Source: Paenibacillus sp. FJAT-29882
GTDB taxonomy: Bacteria; Bacillota; Bacilli; Bacillales; DSM-1321
NCBI RefSeq assembly: GCF_001510645.1
Contig: NZ_LMVB01000001.1
Span: 1,478,436 to 1,542,435, forward strand
Reading direction: 5' to 3'
DNA length: 64,000 nt
The notes below the pieces were generated by a model. That model did not search any database and was not told the DNA's origin. It was given only the letters and a program-made list of their open reading frames with translations. Made by a program: the position numbers and the translations under genes. Shown here piece after piece: positions 17,852 to 26,584 of the stretch (positions are counted from its first letter, which is position 1; every line of letters begins with the position of its first letter).

Positions 17852-17866
17852 ATTGTTTCACCTCGA

Positions 17867-18186
17867 CTATTCGTCTATACTTAGCATTTGCCTTAGGGGA
17901 GGCATCTGATCAACCTCTACCCAAATATCCTTGTCCAGATCACATCCATCAATCAAACGGTACAATGCGAATTCATATTCGTGAAAAAAAGCTCATCTTT
18001 CTGTCGGAATAGTACCAGCAATAAGAGATCCTTTTGAAAAAAGAAAGTCTAGAGTAACAGTTGTGAACTCCGCAATATGTATTGATATCCTAATCAGTTT
18101 TAAACAAACCGTGCCTTTTGAAGGTTCTATTTTCCAAATAGTTTTAAAATCTCCTCTTTGCATGACTTTCATGTTAAACATTTAAA
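17867..18186 (-). pseudogene. CotS-like gene remnant 2 (N-terminal part only)
   Basis: On the minus strand the frame reads KTIWKIEPSKGTVCLKL, then SKGSLIAGTIPTER, a TGA, and in the same frame AFFHEYEFALYRLIDGCDLD up to a second stop. These correspond to the CotS-family stretches IWKIET-KG-CLK, the KG-L-x-G-x-IPT segment and the LYxWIxGxxL segment. The catalytic and C-terminal parts are absent. It lies directly downstream of remnant 1 and has two in-frame stops, so it is a fragment of a second CotS paralogue. Confidence 0.65.
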
Positions 18187-18189
18187 AGT

Positions 18190-19116
18190 GAGAATAAAAC
18201 GTAGTCATCAAATGTTGAATCGGGAGATATGTTTTGAAGTATCCATTTTGCTTCGCGCTTTGTGTAGTTTATGGATATTAGACCATAAAATAAAGAGGGA
18301 ATAGCATGTCTAAAGAATAAGATATTGAGCCTTCGTTCAAAGATGAACAACGTGATAAGTTTTCATCATCTTTGTTTAATATTTCACTCATATCGGAAAT
18401 TGGGCGATCGACAGTGAGAGAATCCATTTTATAGATAAAAATTCCGTCACTGTCAATCACAATCATACTTGAGGCAAAATCCTGGTGGCATAATGACTTA
18501 TTCATCTTTATTTCTTTTGGTCATGAATCAAAAACCAGATTAATGGCATGGTGATAGAAGTCTGGTATCTCTTTAATAAAGTATCTACATGTGAAAAAAT
18601 AGCAGTTCAAATTTATTTTGAACAGTTACTAGTGATCTTCGTTATTTCAAATTGACTATCCACACCTATCTTTTTTCAAATCTGATTTCCATTCTGTTAA
18701 TTGAAAAGACGGCAGTGTTTCTGCTGGGAATCCAATTACTTTTGAAGTTTGATGAAAGGATACTCACTCTTTCATGAATTTCAGCAGTTCATTTAGATAC
18801 TCATTTACCGAAAATCTTCCATAGATCGCTTTAAAGACTAAAAAGTATTTGCTATCAACATTTACAGAACCTCGCCCAAATCAGTTTTGAGTACAACCGA
18901 GGTATGAATCTTGATATTTTTCAAATAATGTATTGTGTGAATTATAAAGATAATATGGTCTTATTAAATGAATCCTTTTCATCATGACTCCACCAAAATC
19001 TGTTTCAATTGACATACTGCTTTTTTACTTTAAAACGATATTAAATAATTCTTCTTCACTGCTAGTGGATAGTGAGCGATTCTGTTTTTTGCATCTACTA
19101 CGAATACCGTTTCCAT
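18190..19116 (-). pseudogene. Decayed CotS-like gene 1
   Basis: It starts at an ATG (19116) after gagaggagtctga, 12 bases past the stop of the glycosyltransferase at 19129. Pieces in several frames follow the CotS order: ELFNIVLK then MSIETDFGGVM, SKYFLVFKAIYGRFSVNEYL, LLKFMKE then FHQTSKVIGFPAETLPS, LTEWKSDLKKD, and at 18505-18278 SLCHQDFASSMIV then FIYKMDSLTVDRPISDMSEIL. The last matches the HQD and DLDG-DLP-RDLRK motifs. Many stops and frame changes break it. Length (about 925 bases) is near that of an intact gene. Confidence 0.7.
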
Positions 19117-19128
19117 TCAGACTCCTCT

Positions 19129-20304
19129 CTAAGGTTTCTTTCTTTGCGTGGAAGCTACATAAAGTCCTTCCATCCGTTTTGTTACATGCTCAAATCCAAA
19201 ATTTGATTCAACGAAAATCCGGCCTGTTCTCGCAATCGAGTTGGCTACTTGCTTATTAGATAATAAAAAGGCAATCGCGTCTGCAAAAGCTTCTGAATTT
19301 GTATAATCATCAATGACGATACCGTTTTCTAGATGTTTAATAATTTCCGCATTTCCGCCTCGGTTCGTAGTAATGATCGGTAATCCAGCACCCATCGCTT
19401 CATAATGTACTCGAGCAAGAGGTTCTTGCCATTGGGAGCTGCATACGAATAGATCCCCTATAAGGAAATGAGAAGGAATTTCGCTTGGTGGTACAAAACC
19501 GGTAAATACAACTTTGTTCTTACCTAACACTTCAGCTAGCTTTCGCAAATTTAATCCAAATTCGTCAATTCTATCGTCACTAAACCATTTACTTCCCACA
19601 ATGACTAATACTGCTTCAGGATGTTCTTGTATGACTTGCTTCATAGCTGCTAAAAGTATATCGGGTCCTTTTACTGCGCTTAAGCGACCTACGAATAAGA
19701 CGACTTTTTTATTCTCAACACCATACTTTTTTCGAAGTTCATTCCTTATTGATCCTGCATTATGATTCCAAATTGGTTTATATCTTTGCAAATCGATTCC
19801 TGAATAAATAGCCTTGACCTTGCTTTCGGCTAAAGGAAATCGTGATATGATCGTTCGTCCGATATATTCGCTGATGGTCATGATTTTATCCACAGCTCTA
19901 ATGACCAAATTCCCCATTTCAGTAGAGATTTTGTCGTCCCTAAACATTTCATTATGGAGACTCAACACAAAACGACTCATTGGCATTGCATTTTTATAGA
20001 TCAGGAGATCACGAGGACGGTTGAATACATGAATTACATCATAATATTCCTCGTTTGCCGTTTTTTCTGCTAACTTTTTGCCGACATGAAAGGCGTAATT
20101 CTCTCTGGGGAAACGAATGTATTTGACCTCGTTCACCACTTCCATGTCAGGGAGATCAGGGTCTGTAATACAATAGATTGTTAAATGATGGTTTTTGCTA
20201 AGATGAGGTGTTATTCCGTCGATTAAAACTTGAATAGCACCTCCTCTAATTGAAGGAACGGTAAGCATTTCTGTACAAATCAATGCGATTTCTATTGGGT
20301 ACAC
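19129..20304 (-). CDS. ytcC: GT4 glycosyltransferase of the coat locus (YtcC/CotSA-like)
   Basis: It has 391 residues and starts at GTG 20304 behind aatgaaagggc. The acceptor domain has RGGAIQVLIDGI and SLHNEMF; the donor domain has FVGRLSAVKGPDIL, VVFTGFVPPSEIP and EPLARVHYEAMGAGLP (E-x7-E). It is close in sequence to residues 1-385 of the gene at 15681 but without the repeated tail. It reads toward that gene, and a decayed CotS-like gene follows it, mirroring the intact CotS plus glycosyltransferase pair. It probably adds a sugar to the spore coat polysaccharide using nucleotide sugars from the flanking genes. Confidence 0.87.
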   Translation of the reverse strand: MYPIEIALICTEMLTVPSIRGGAIQVLIDGITPHLSKNHHLTIYCITDPDLPDMEVVNEVKYIRFPRENYAFHVGKKLAEKTANEEYYDVIHVFNRPRDLLIYKNAMPMSRFVLSLHNEMFRDDKISTEMGNLVIRAVDKIMTISEYIGRTIISRFPLAESKVKAIYSGIDLQRYKPIWNHNAGSIRNELRKKYGVENKKVVLFVGRLSAVKGPDILLAAMKQVIQEHPEAVLVIVGSKWFSDDRIDEFGLNLRKLAEVLGKNKVVFTGFVPPSEIPSHFLIGDLFVCSSQWQEPLARVHYEAMGAGLPIITTNRGGNAEIIKHLENGIVIDDYTNSEAFADAIAFLLSNKQVANSIARTGRIFVESNFGFEHVTKRMEGLYVASTQRKKP

Positions 20305-20428
20305 GCCCTTTCATTGAAAATTGGGTCTTGCTGGTTTTAAACCAATAGTACTAATTTCACTCACTTAAGTGCTTCTGTTAGAATGCTAAAATCGAATATA
20401 CAATGCTCCAGCCATCAATTATAGGGGG

Positions 20429-21238
20429 TTACTCCATAAATGGTTGGATGTATTGATTGGCAGCTAAAAATTCTTCAAATCTGCTAATATCAAAGCGCTT
20501 TCCAAGAAGCGTTGTACCAAAGAAATTTTCCGTCTTCATCATTTCGTTAATGGCATCTGTTAATTGAATTTCGTATCCTACTCCAGGTGTTATTCTTTCT
20601 AGATAGGAAAAAATTTCAGGGTTAAAGACATATCTACCGATGACGGCTAAATTTGAAGGTGGATTTTTTGCAGGTTTCTCAACGATGCTAATAACTTTAC
20701 TTATCTCATTTTTAATTTTCTCACTTTTAACTACGCCATAGTTTGACAATAAGTGTTTTTCCACTTCATATAGACCAAGTACACTTTTTTTATGCTTTTC
20801 ATAAACTTTTATTAATTGATTTAATCCTGTTGTCTCTTTATCAAAAATAATTTCATCTGGTAACAAAACAGCAAATGGTTCATGACCAACAAAATTTTTC
20901 CCTAGGAGGATTGCATCACCAAGCCCTTTAGCATATGGTTGTCGAATATATTGGATATGAATATCGGGAATTTTGTTTTTTTCTAATAAATGAGTGGATT
21001 GTTTTTTTTCAAGAAATGCTTCAAGTTCAAGTGATCGATCAAAATAGTCAGCAATCAGATTTTTTGATTGTGAAACTATAAATAAGATCTCCTCAATCCC
21101 TGAGGCCAGGGCTTCTTCTACGACATAATGAATAGCAGGTTTTACACCAATCGGAAATAATTCTTTCGGAACAACTTTAGTTATCGGTAAACCTCTCGTT
21201 CCATATCCAGCTGCAGGGATAATAGCCTTTTTGATCAT
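20429..21238 (-). CDS. ytdA: UTP-glucose-1-phosphate uridylyltransferase (GalU/YtdA type)
   Basis: The 269-residue enzyme follows gaggtgaattaagaa. It forms UDP-glucose from UTP and glucose-1-phosphate. The nucleotide-binding motif AAGYGTRGLPITKVVPKE, with the Arg and Lys of the family, is at residues 8-25; LPDEIIFDKE and GVVKSEKI follow, with a catalytic-type VEKP motif (SIVEKPAKNPPS). GalU proteins are usually about 290 residues, so this one is slightly short, as YtdA is. It is divergent from the UDP-glucose dehydrogenase at 21570, which uses its product. Context suggests a sporulation-specific copy. Confidence 0.9.
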   Translation of the reverse strand: MIKKAIIPAAGYGTRGLPITKVVPKELFPIGVKPAIHYVVEEALASGIEEILFIVSQSKNLIADYFDRSLELEAFLEKKQSTHLLEKNKIPDIHIQYIRQPYAKGLGDAILLGKNFVGHEPFAVLLPDEIIFDKETTGLNQLIKVYEKHKKSVLGLYEVEKHLLSNYGVVKSEKIKNEISKVISIVEKPAKNPPSNLAVIGRYVFNPEIFSYLERITPGVGYEIQLTDAINEMMKTENFFGTTLLGKRFDISRFEEFLAANQYIQPFME

Positions 21239-21569
21239 TTCTTAATTCACCTCGAATGCTATTGCTTATTCTATGAAAAAGTGGGGTTTTATGACAATGT
21301 TAAATTTTTATTAACTTTAATATTAAATGATTTTGTGGTCCTTATTGGCAGTGCAATAGTCTAATTTCTAAGTATTTTATTAAAATAATTGAATAATGGT
21401 GTTTCGGTTAAAAGAAGCTGAGAACAACATGTGATTATTCTTTATTTAAAGAGAGGATGAGGTCGAAATAAAAGAAACTTTCATTGTATATAGGCAGATG
21501 TTAAATCATTGTAGATTGTCCACTAATATGATATAGGACTTTAGATTATTAGAGAGGGGACAATGTCGT
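21239..21569. other. Divergent promoter region of the sugar-nucleotide genes
   Basis: These 330 bases separate the uridylyltransferase and the dehydrogenase genes and must carry both promoters. It is very AT-rich. A possible -10 (tatgat or gatata) lies near 21528-21536, 35-40 bases before the dehydrogenase start, but no matching -35 is clear. No gene is seen. Confidence 0.4.
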
Positions 21570-22859
21570 ATGGAAATCTGTGTGATAGGTGCGGGATATG
21601 TTGGCTTAACGACTGCGGCGGTTCTGGCCGATCTCGGACACACAATTTGCTGTGTAGACACAAATATTGAAAAAATAAAACAATTAAAACGCGGGGAAAT
21701 TCCAATCTATGAACCAGGTTTAACTGAATTAATAAGTAAAAATAAAGACCAATTAACCTTTAGTTCAATGATTGTTGAAAATATTCAAAAAGCAGCGGTT
21801 ATTTTCATCGCTGTTGGCACTCCATCTTTAGCAGATGGAAGAACGGATTTGACTTATATTCAATCAGTAGTAGATGAAATTGCAAAAGCCATAAGGTCTT
21901 ATAAAACGATTATTACAAAAAGTACGGTACCGCCGGGAACTAATGAAAATATATATAGAATGATAAAAGAAAAAGGAGTAGACCCACAGCTTTTCAATGT
22001 CGTCTCCAATCCTGAATTTCTAAGAGAGGGTTCTGCCATCTCAGATATGATAAAACCAGACAAAATTGTCGTGGGTAAACAACAAGAAGATCAAAAATCC
22101 CTTTCCATCTTAAAAGAAATATATGTAAAAATTAAAGCACCCTTCATCATTACAAGTCTCAACGGTGCTGAAATGATTAAATATACATCTAATGCTTTTT
22201 TAGCTACAAAAATATCGTTTATCAATGAAATAGCTAGAATCTGTGATAAGTATAATGTGAATATTGAGGATGTTTCAAAGGGAATAGGCACCGATCCAAG
22301 AATCAGTCCCCATTTTCTTTCAGCGGGTATTGGATATGGTGGTTCCTGCTTTCCAAAGGATGTTCGTTCATTAGAACACAGTGCATTAGACAAAAATATA
22401 ACGCCACAGTTGTTACAAGCTGTTCAAGCGGTCAATCATTCACAAGTTAATCTGTATATTGATAAGCTAAGTGCCTTCATAGATGATTTTTCAGAGAAAA
22501 CGATTGCAATATTAGGAGTTGCCTTTAAGCCAAATACGGATGATACAAGGTATTCTCCAGCCGTTTCATTAATTGAAAAATTAAGTTCGCTAGGATGCTT
22601 AGTACAAACGTATGATCCGAAAGCTCAACTACCTTTCGCAATGATGGAAACGGTCAGTCAGCATTCCAAGTTAGAACAGGCAATTATGAATGCTGATTGT
22701 GTGATTATCGCAACAGATTGGGAAGAATTTAAACAGTTGAATTGGCTGAAAATAAAAGAGTTAATGAAAGGTGAATACATTTTGGACGCACGTAACTGTA
22801 TTGATCCACAAGCAGTTAGAGATACTGGCTTAACGTATATCGGAGTTGCCCGTCCATGA
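21570..22859 (+). CDS. ytcA: UDP-glucose 6-dehydrogenase
   Basis: The 429-residue enzyme starts at the ATG after agagaggggacaatgtcgt. It oxidises UDP-glucose twice with NAD to UDP-glucuronate. It shows the NAD-binding GAGYVGL at residues 6-12, VGTPS, KSTVPPGT, NPEFLREGSA, the catalytic-Cys motif GYGGSCFPKD (Cys near residue 260), and the C-terminal UDP-binding GVAFKPNTDDTRYSPA. It is complete and of family-typical length. The stop overlaps the start of the epimerase gene (ATGA), so the two form an operon like ytcA-ytcB of B. subtilis, next to the enzyme that supplies UDP-glucose. Confidence 0.93.
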   Translation: MEICVIGAGYVGLTTAAVLADLGHTICCVDTNIEKIKQLKRGEIPIYEPGLTELISKNKDQLTFSSMIVENIQKAAVIFIAVGTPSLADGRTDLTYIQSVVDEIAKAIRSYKTIITKSTVPPGTNENIYRMIKEKGVDPQLFNVVSNPEFLREGSAISDMIKPDKIVVGKQQEDQKSLSILKEIYVKIKAPFIITSLNGAEMIKYTSNAFLATKISFINEIARICDKYNVNIEDVSKGIGTDPRISPHFLSAGIGYGGSCFPKDVRSLEHSALDKNITPQLLQAVQAVNHSQVNLYIDKLSAFIDDFSEKTIAILGVAFKPNTDDTRYSPAVSLIEKLSSLGCLVQTYDPKAQLPFAMMETVSQHSKLEQAIMNADCVIIATDWEEFKQLNWLKIKELMKGEYILDARNCIDPQAVRDTGLTYIGVARP

Positions 22860-23824
22860 AGATATTGGTCACAGGGGCAGCGGGATTTATTGGTTCACAT
22901 CTTTGTGAGAAGCTTTTAACAGACGAGAACAACGAAATAGTTGGGGTTGACAAATTTACTGGTCCAACACCTAAAAACCTGAAGAGTGTGAATCTAGGCA
23001 ATTTGCTCAAAAACGCGCGATTTAGGTTAATTGAAACGGATTTATTGACAGCTAACTTAGAAAAGTTACTAGAGGATATAGATGTTATTTATCATTTAGC
23101 TGGTATACCTGGTGTACGTTCGAGCTGGGGGGTGGACTTTGATCCATATGTGAGTAACAATATATCTGTCACACAGCGTCTTTTAGAAGCCGTTAAGAAT
23201 AAAAAAATAGTTAAGTTTATATATGCCTCCACATCCTCTGTTTATGGAGAAGTAGATGGGAAAGTGACAGAAGGTGCATATCTATCTCCGCTTTCTCCAT
23301 ATGGAATTACAAAATTAACAGGTGAACATTTATGTAATGTTTATCATAAAAGCTTCAACATCCCGATTGTAACTGTAAGGTTTTTCACTGTTTATGGGCC
23401 AAGACAGAGACCGGATATGGCATTTCATCGCTTCATCACACAAGTTTTGAAAGAAGAAACGCTTTCCATATTTGGTGATGGGACACAGACAAGAGATTTT
23501 ACCTATGTAACGGATTGTGTTGAAGCTATTGCGTCGATTATTTACAAAAACCATGTGATTGGCGAGACCATCAATATTGGAGGAAAAGAACGGGCCTCGA
23601 TTAATGAAATCCTTGCAATTATAGAAGCGCTTACAGGAAAAAAAGCAACGATCGATTATTTACCAAAACTACTTGGAGAGCCAACTCACACATGGGCAGA
23701 TATCTCAAAAGCAAAAAAATTGCTGAACTACAATCCTGAAATTTCCTTGAGGGAGGGGATTGCAAAGGAAATAGAGTATATCCGTTCTATATACACATTA
23801 AATGGGGAGATAGATTCTTGTTGA
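22856..23824 (+). CDS. ytcB: NAD-dependent sugar-nucleotide epimerase (UDP-glucuronate 4-epimerase type)
   Basis: The 322-residue enzyme belongs to the extended SDR family. Motifs are GAAGFIGSH at residues 7-15, HLAGIPGVRSSW, STSSVYGE (catalytic Ser about 124), YGITK (Tyr/Lys about 149-153) and YGPRQRPDMAFHRFI for substrate binding. The position right after a UDP-glucose dehydrogenase suggests UDP-glucuronate as substrate, giving UDP-galacturonate, though a UDP-glucose epimerase cannot be excluded by sequence. Translation is coupled to the dehydrogenase through the 4-base overlap. Confidence 0.9.
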   Translation: MKILVTGAAGFIGSHLCEKLLTDENNEIVGVDKFTGPTPKNLKSVNLGNLLKNARFRLIETDLLTANLEKLLEDIDVIYHLAGIPGVRSSWGVDFDPYVSNNISVTQRLLEAVKNKKIVKFIYASTSSVYGEVDGKVTEGAYLSPLSPYGITKLTGEHLCNVYHKSFNIPIVTVRFFTVYGPRQRPDMAFHRFITQVLKEETLSIFGDGTQTRDFTYVTDCVEAIASIIYKNHVIGETINIGGKERASINEILAIIEALTGKKATIDYLPKLLGEPTHTWADISKAKKLLNYNPEISLREGIAKEIEYIRSIYTLNGEIDSC

Positions 23825-23904
23825 GATAAAGGAAAATGAATGGATATTATGTGTAACTGTTGAGAGGATCCAATACTCAAAGTGTCAAACTTACAATCCC
23901 TCTT

Positions 23905-23955
23905 TTCGAAAACCTTTCTTTAGTTCGAACTAGAACAAAAGAAGGGCTTCTTTTG
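23905..23955. terminator. Bidirectional terminator between convergent genes
   Basis: The stretch acctttctttagttc, gaacta, gaacaaaagaagg forms an imperfect stem with T-rich flanks on both strands (cttcttttgtt on the plus strand). It lies between the epimerase and the convergent oxidoreductase. Confidence 0.5.
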
Positions 23956-24870
23956 TTATTTTGGGCGAGGTTCGCCAAGCAAACGCTTATGCATCCATAT
24001 AGCTGCTTGGGAGCCGTCTCCCATTGAAATGGTCACTTGTTCGGAATGTGCAATCAGGTCGCCGCCTGCCCAAATCCCAATTATATTCGTTTCCTTTGTG
24101 CGCGGATTAACGACAACGTGCTTACTTTCATTTAATTGGACACCAACTTGTTTAGCTAAATGATTGTTTAATTGATTGCCGCTAAAGCCGGTAAATCCGC
24201 GCTCGGCTTTAATCAATTCACCATTTTCAAGCAATAAGCCAATAAGCTGTTTTTTTGCATCCACTACGATCTCGCTAATGGGTTCTTCAATAATCTGAAT
24301 CCCAAGCGATTTTAATTTCAAGAGGTTCTCTTCACTGATTTCTTTATTATCATGATTGATGACGGTTAGTTCTTTTGACCAATATGTAAGAGTCATTGCC
24401 ATATTTGCTACAGTATTTCCACTCCCAAATACTATGGTCTTTTTACCAGTTATTTCATAGCCATCACAGTCAGGGCAAATAAAGATTGAAGTCCCAAGGC
24501 ACTGTTGAAGATTAGGCAAGTCTGGTAAATAATCCGTTAATCCTGTTGCTAAGAACACGGTATTTGTTAAATATATTTGCTTTAGTAAGGTGCGCACGGT
24601 AAATGTATTGTCAGATTTTTCAAGAGAAGTCACTTTATCATCAATAAAAGAAACACCGTATTTCTCAGCATGTTGCTTGCCGAGGTTTCTTAATTCTGGT
24701 CCGCTAATTCCATCCGGCCAGCCGAGAATATTATGATATCCCCTTGTAATTGTGGACCGGCCTTGATTCGAATCGATTACAAGAACAGAATGATTATATC
24801 GGCCTAGTTGAATGGCAGCCTGTAACCCAGCAATTCCACCCCCAATAATGATGCAGTCAACTGTCTCCAT
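23956..24870 (-). CDS. Thioredoxin-reductase-like FAD/NAD(P) oxidoreductase
   Basis: The chosen start gives 304 residues; ggtggtgaagg precedes this ATG, while the upstream in-frame ATG (24933) has no site. The FAD-binding motif is IIGGGIAGLQAA near the N-terminus. A redox-active CPDC motif sits near residue 131 (FICPDCDGYE). The NADPH site is FGSGNTVANMAM, and a C-terminal FAD motif GIWAGGDL follows. Size and order fit the low-molecular-weight TrxB group. It differs from classic TrxB in the CPDC pair (usually CATC), so the partner may not be thioredoxin. It sits beside the YodB-like repressor gene, which suggests a role in thiol or quinone stress. Confidence 0.83.
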   Translation of the reverse strand: METVDCIIIGGGIAGLQAAIQLGRYNHSVLVIDSNQGRSTITRGYHNILGWPDGISGPELRNLGKQHAEKYGVSFIDDKVTSLEKSDNTFTVRTLLKQIYLTNTVFLATGLTDYLPDLPNLQQCLGTSIFICPDCDGYEITGKKTIVFGSGNTVANMAMTLTYWSKELTVINHDNKEISEENLLKLKSLGIQIIEEPISEIVVDAKKQLIGLLLENGELIKAERGFTGFSGNQLNNHLAKQVGVQLNESKHVVVNPRTKETNIIGIWAGGDLIAHSEQVTISMGDGSQAAIWMHKRLLGEPRPK

Positions 24871-24955
24871 ATCCTTCACCACCCGTAAAAAAGAAATCAA
24901 ATAATAGTTCCTAGTTTTAAAAAATATACCCATATTAATCTGTAACTATCCCCAG

Positions 24956-25050
24956 AAAGTGAAACTTCAATCAGTGGGGGTTTCTTCATTCTCTACTAAT
25001 TTCCCATGATACTCTAAACAAAAATACAGCCTGTGAAACCGGGATAAATA
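24956..25050. repeat. Family A element with unusual centre (A3)
   Basis: It begins aaagtgaaacttcaatcagt followed by gggggtttctt and ends aaaccgggataaata. Ends match the family; the middle 50 bases differ from the short form. It separates the oxidoreductase start from the YodB-like gene stop. Confidence 0.65.
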
Positions 25051-25052
25051 AA

Positions 25053-25090
25053 AAAGCAACCCAACGTATATGTATTGGATTACTTTTTAT
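25053..25090 (-). terminator. Terminator of the YodB-like gene
   Basis: On the minus strand aatccaa, a 10-base loop and ttgggtt are followed by gcttttttattt. Confidence 0.6.
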
Positions 25091-25102
25091 TGTCATATAT
25101 CC

Positions 25103-25435
25103 TCATTTTTCTTCACTACTATTTTCGATCCATTCTTGTGACCATTTCTGGATTTCTCTGACAGCAGGTGCAAGTGCACTTCCTTTTTCAGTTAGGGAAT
25201 ATTCAATCCGTACCGGTGTTTCGGCGAAGACTTCGCGTTTAATGATGCCTATTTGCTCAAGGTCCTTAAGCCGTTCCGATAAAATACGACCGCTAATTGG
25301 AAAGGCAGATTCTATTTGACAAAATCGTTGAGGTCCATTCAATAATTGATTGACGATTAGAACCGTCCAGCGTTTTCCGAGTATCTGTGTGCCCTTTTCA
25401 AAGCGAGGGCATAACAAATCTTCAGTTTTATTCAT
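25103..25435 (-). CDS. HxlR/DUF24 family repressor (YodB/CatR-like)
   Basis: The 110-residue winged-helix protein has the DUF24 pattern: N-terminal Cys in LLCPRFEKG (Cys9), LGKRWTVLIVNQLLNGPQRF, SGRILSERLKDLEQIGII, and ETPVRIEYSLTEKG. In B. subtilis YodB and CatR the N-terminal Cys senses quinones and diamide. YodB forms disulfides with C-terminal Cys residues, as I recall. Here the C-terminal Cys pair is absent and a second Cys is at 39, so sensing is more likely of the one-Cys type. It probably controls itself, the adjacent oxidoreductase or the dioxygenase genes 1.9 kb away. The ribosome site is weak (gggtgatattaa). Confidence 0.85.
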   Translation of the reverse strand: MNKTEDLLCPRFEKGTQILGKRWTVLIVNQLLNGPQRFCQIESAFPISGRILSERLKDLEQIGIIKREVFAETPVRIEYSLTEKGSALAPAVREIQKWSQEWIENSSEEK

Positions 25436-25455
25436 TTAATATCACCCCATAATAG

Positions 25456-25502
25456 TAGTATAACTCTTTACGCATAATGTAACAACATAACAGTTTAGTA
25501 TA
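25456..25502 (-). promoter_or_regulatory. Possible operator: two tatacta copies before the repressor gene
   Basis: On the minus strand the heptamer tatacta occurs at 25502-25496 and again at 25462-25456, upstream of the HxlR-type gene, 40 bases apart. DUF24 repressors bind inverted repeats around TACTA half-sites, so these could mark autoregulation. This is inference from pattern only. Confidence 0.3.
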
Positions 25503-25620
25503 TAGTGTCATAAAGTAATCATGAAAAAATGATTCTTGATGGTATGAATAATATGGAGTCTTTGTTTAGAATTTTTCAGTAAGTGGTATATAGAAGTAAT
25601 CAAAAAGGAGGTTGGTAGGG

Positions 25621-25893
25621 ATGGGATTAGTAAAATCCGTAGGTTCATATGTCATACTTGGGGTCGGAATTGCAGGTGTCTCAATGGTATCAACGAAAAG
25701 GAATAGAGAAAAAGTTGTTAGTGCATATTCCAAAATGAAAACGAAAGCACTGAAATTTTGGCAAAAACAACAAAGTGAGGTAGACCAATTATTAGAAAAA
25801 GCGGGACATCCTAATCCATACGATATCGGAGATTCGCGAATGATTGACGAAGGTAGCATGACGGGTATTCAATATTACAATAAAAAACAGTAA
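25621..25893 (+). CDS. Conserved small protein with an N-terminal hydrophobic segment
   Basis: It has 90 residues; start is the ATG 9 bases after aaaaggagg. Residues 4-24 (VKSVGSYVILGVGIAGVSMV) form a membrane or YtxH-like anchor, followed by a Lys-rich amphipathic helix and a conserved end (KAGHPNPYDIGDSRMIDEG, then IQYYN). The GHPNPYDI-x-D-x-x-M-x-x-EG pattern is familiar from uncharacterised Bacillus proteins. Function is unknown. It is divergent from the repressor gene. Confidence 0.75.
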   Translation: MGLVKSVGSYVILGVGIAGVSMVSTKRNREKVVSAYSKMKTKALKFWQKQQSEVDQLLEKAGHPNPYDIGDSRMIDEGSMTGIQYYNKKQ

Positions 25894-25990
25894 ATGAAAT
25901 GCTAGTAGCTAAGATGGGGTTCAAATGACTTCTACCAGAAATTAATTAATGGGCAATTTGTGGTTACGGTGTTTAATAGCATTGTAAATG

Positions 25991-26110
25991 AGGATATTCC
26001 AAAAGGGTCTTGACCCAGCACTCACCACACGGTTTATAGTGTTACTTACACTTCATTTAAACTGTATGTAGCAGTTGCGGGGTCTGACCATTTACTTATA
26101 TAACATCCTT
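25991..26110. repeat. Family B inverted-repeat element (B2)
   Basis: The ends aggatattcc and the right-hand acatcctt are related inverted repeats. Inside are gggtcttgaccc and ggggtctgacc. The centre (tacacttcatttaaactgta) resembles the centre of B4 at 42018. Its right end overlaps the stop codon of the small minus-strand gene at 26109. Confidence 0.7.
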
Positions 26111-26270
26111 ACTGATCGAAAAAATCTTGCTTTTTAATCCCCACTTTTTGTTGATATGGATTTTCTTCGTCGGTATTTTGATCCAAATTTGTTGAGCTCA
26201 CAAGTTTAGGACTGTCTGAAGGTTCTACATAAAGTCTAGCATGATGTTTTGGATTCGTTTCTTTAGTCAT
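26109..26270 (-). CDS. 53-residue hydrophilic protein, unknown
   Basis: It reads MTKETNPKHHARLYVEPSDS and continues to GIKKQDFFDQ before TAA. It is polar, without Cys or a membrane segment, rich in Ser, Gln and Lys, like minor spore or stress proteins of Bacilli. The ribosome site is weak (ggcgg, 7 bases before). It lies downstream of another small gene (26329) with the same polarity, so the two may be cotranscribed. I do not recognise the family. Confidence 0.5.
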   Translation of the reverse strand: MTKETNPKHHARLYVEPSDSPKLVSSTNLDQNTDEENPYQQKVGIKKQDFFDQ

Positions 26271-26328
26271 ATATCAGCCGCCATTTTCAAATATGTTCTT
26301 TCGGCACATTAAAGAAGAATGAGAGAAA

Positions 26329-26460
26329 TTAACTGCGTTTTTGTTTCTTGTTTGATGAAGGTACTTGAATGGAACCTGTTTCATGAGTGGTAGTTCCTTG
26401 ACCTTCTACTTGTGAAGAACGTAGGCTTGCTTTGGAATGATCCTTTTTAATTTTACTCAT
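26329..26460 (-). CDS. 43-residue basic protein, possible small spore protein
   Basis: A strong site (ttggaggtgaacata) precedes the ATG. The protein starts MSKIKKDHSKASLRSSQVEG and ends NKKQKRS. The basic and Gln/Ser/Thr-rich makeup and the SQVEGQGTTTHETGS stretch resemble minor small acid-soluble spore proteins, but I cannot assign a named family. It is upstream of the 53-residue gene. Confidence 0.6.
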   Translation of the reverse strand: MSKIKKDHSKASLRSSQVEGQGTTTHETGSIQVPSSNKKQKRS

Positions 26461-26584
26461 TATGTTCACCTCCAACATTACTTTTTGCTAACAGGTGAGA
26501 AACTATACAAGACGAAAAATGGTTTCTAGAGTGGAGACAAAGTTTCTAAATAGGAATGTAAAATGGCTATTTGCTTTTCTTTCT

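Noticed and set aside
18984..19259. Plus-strand 91-residue frame
   Set aside because: It is antisense to the end of the minus-strand glycosyltransferase gene and the start of the CotS-like remnant and has no start signal.
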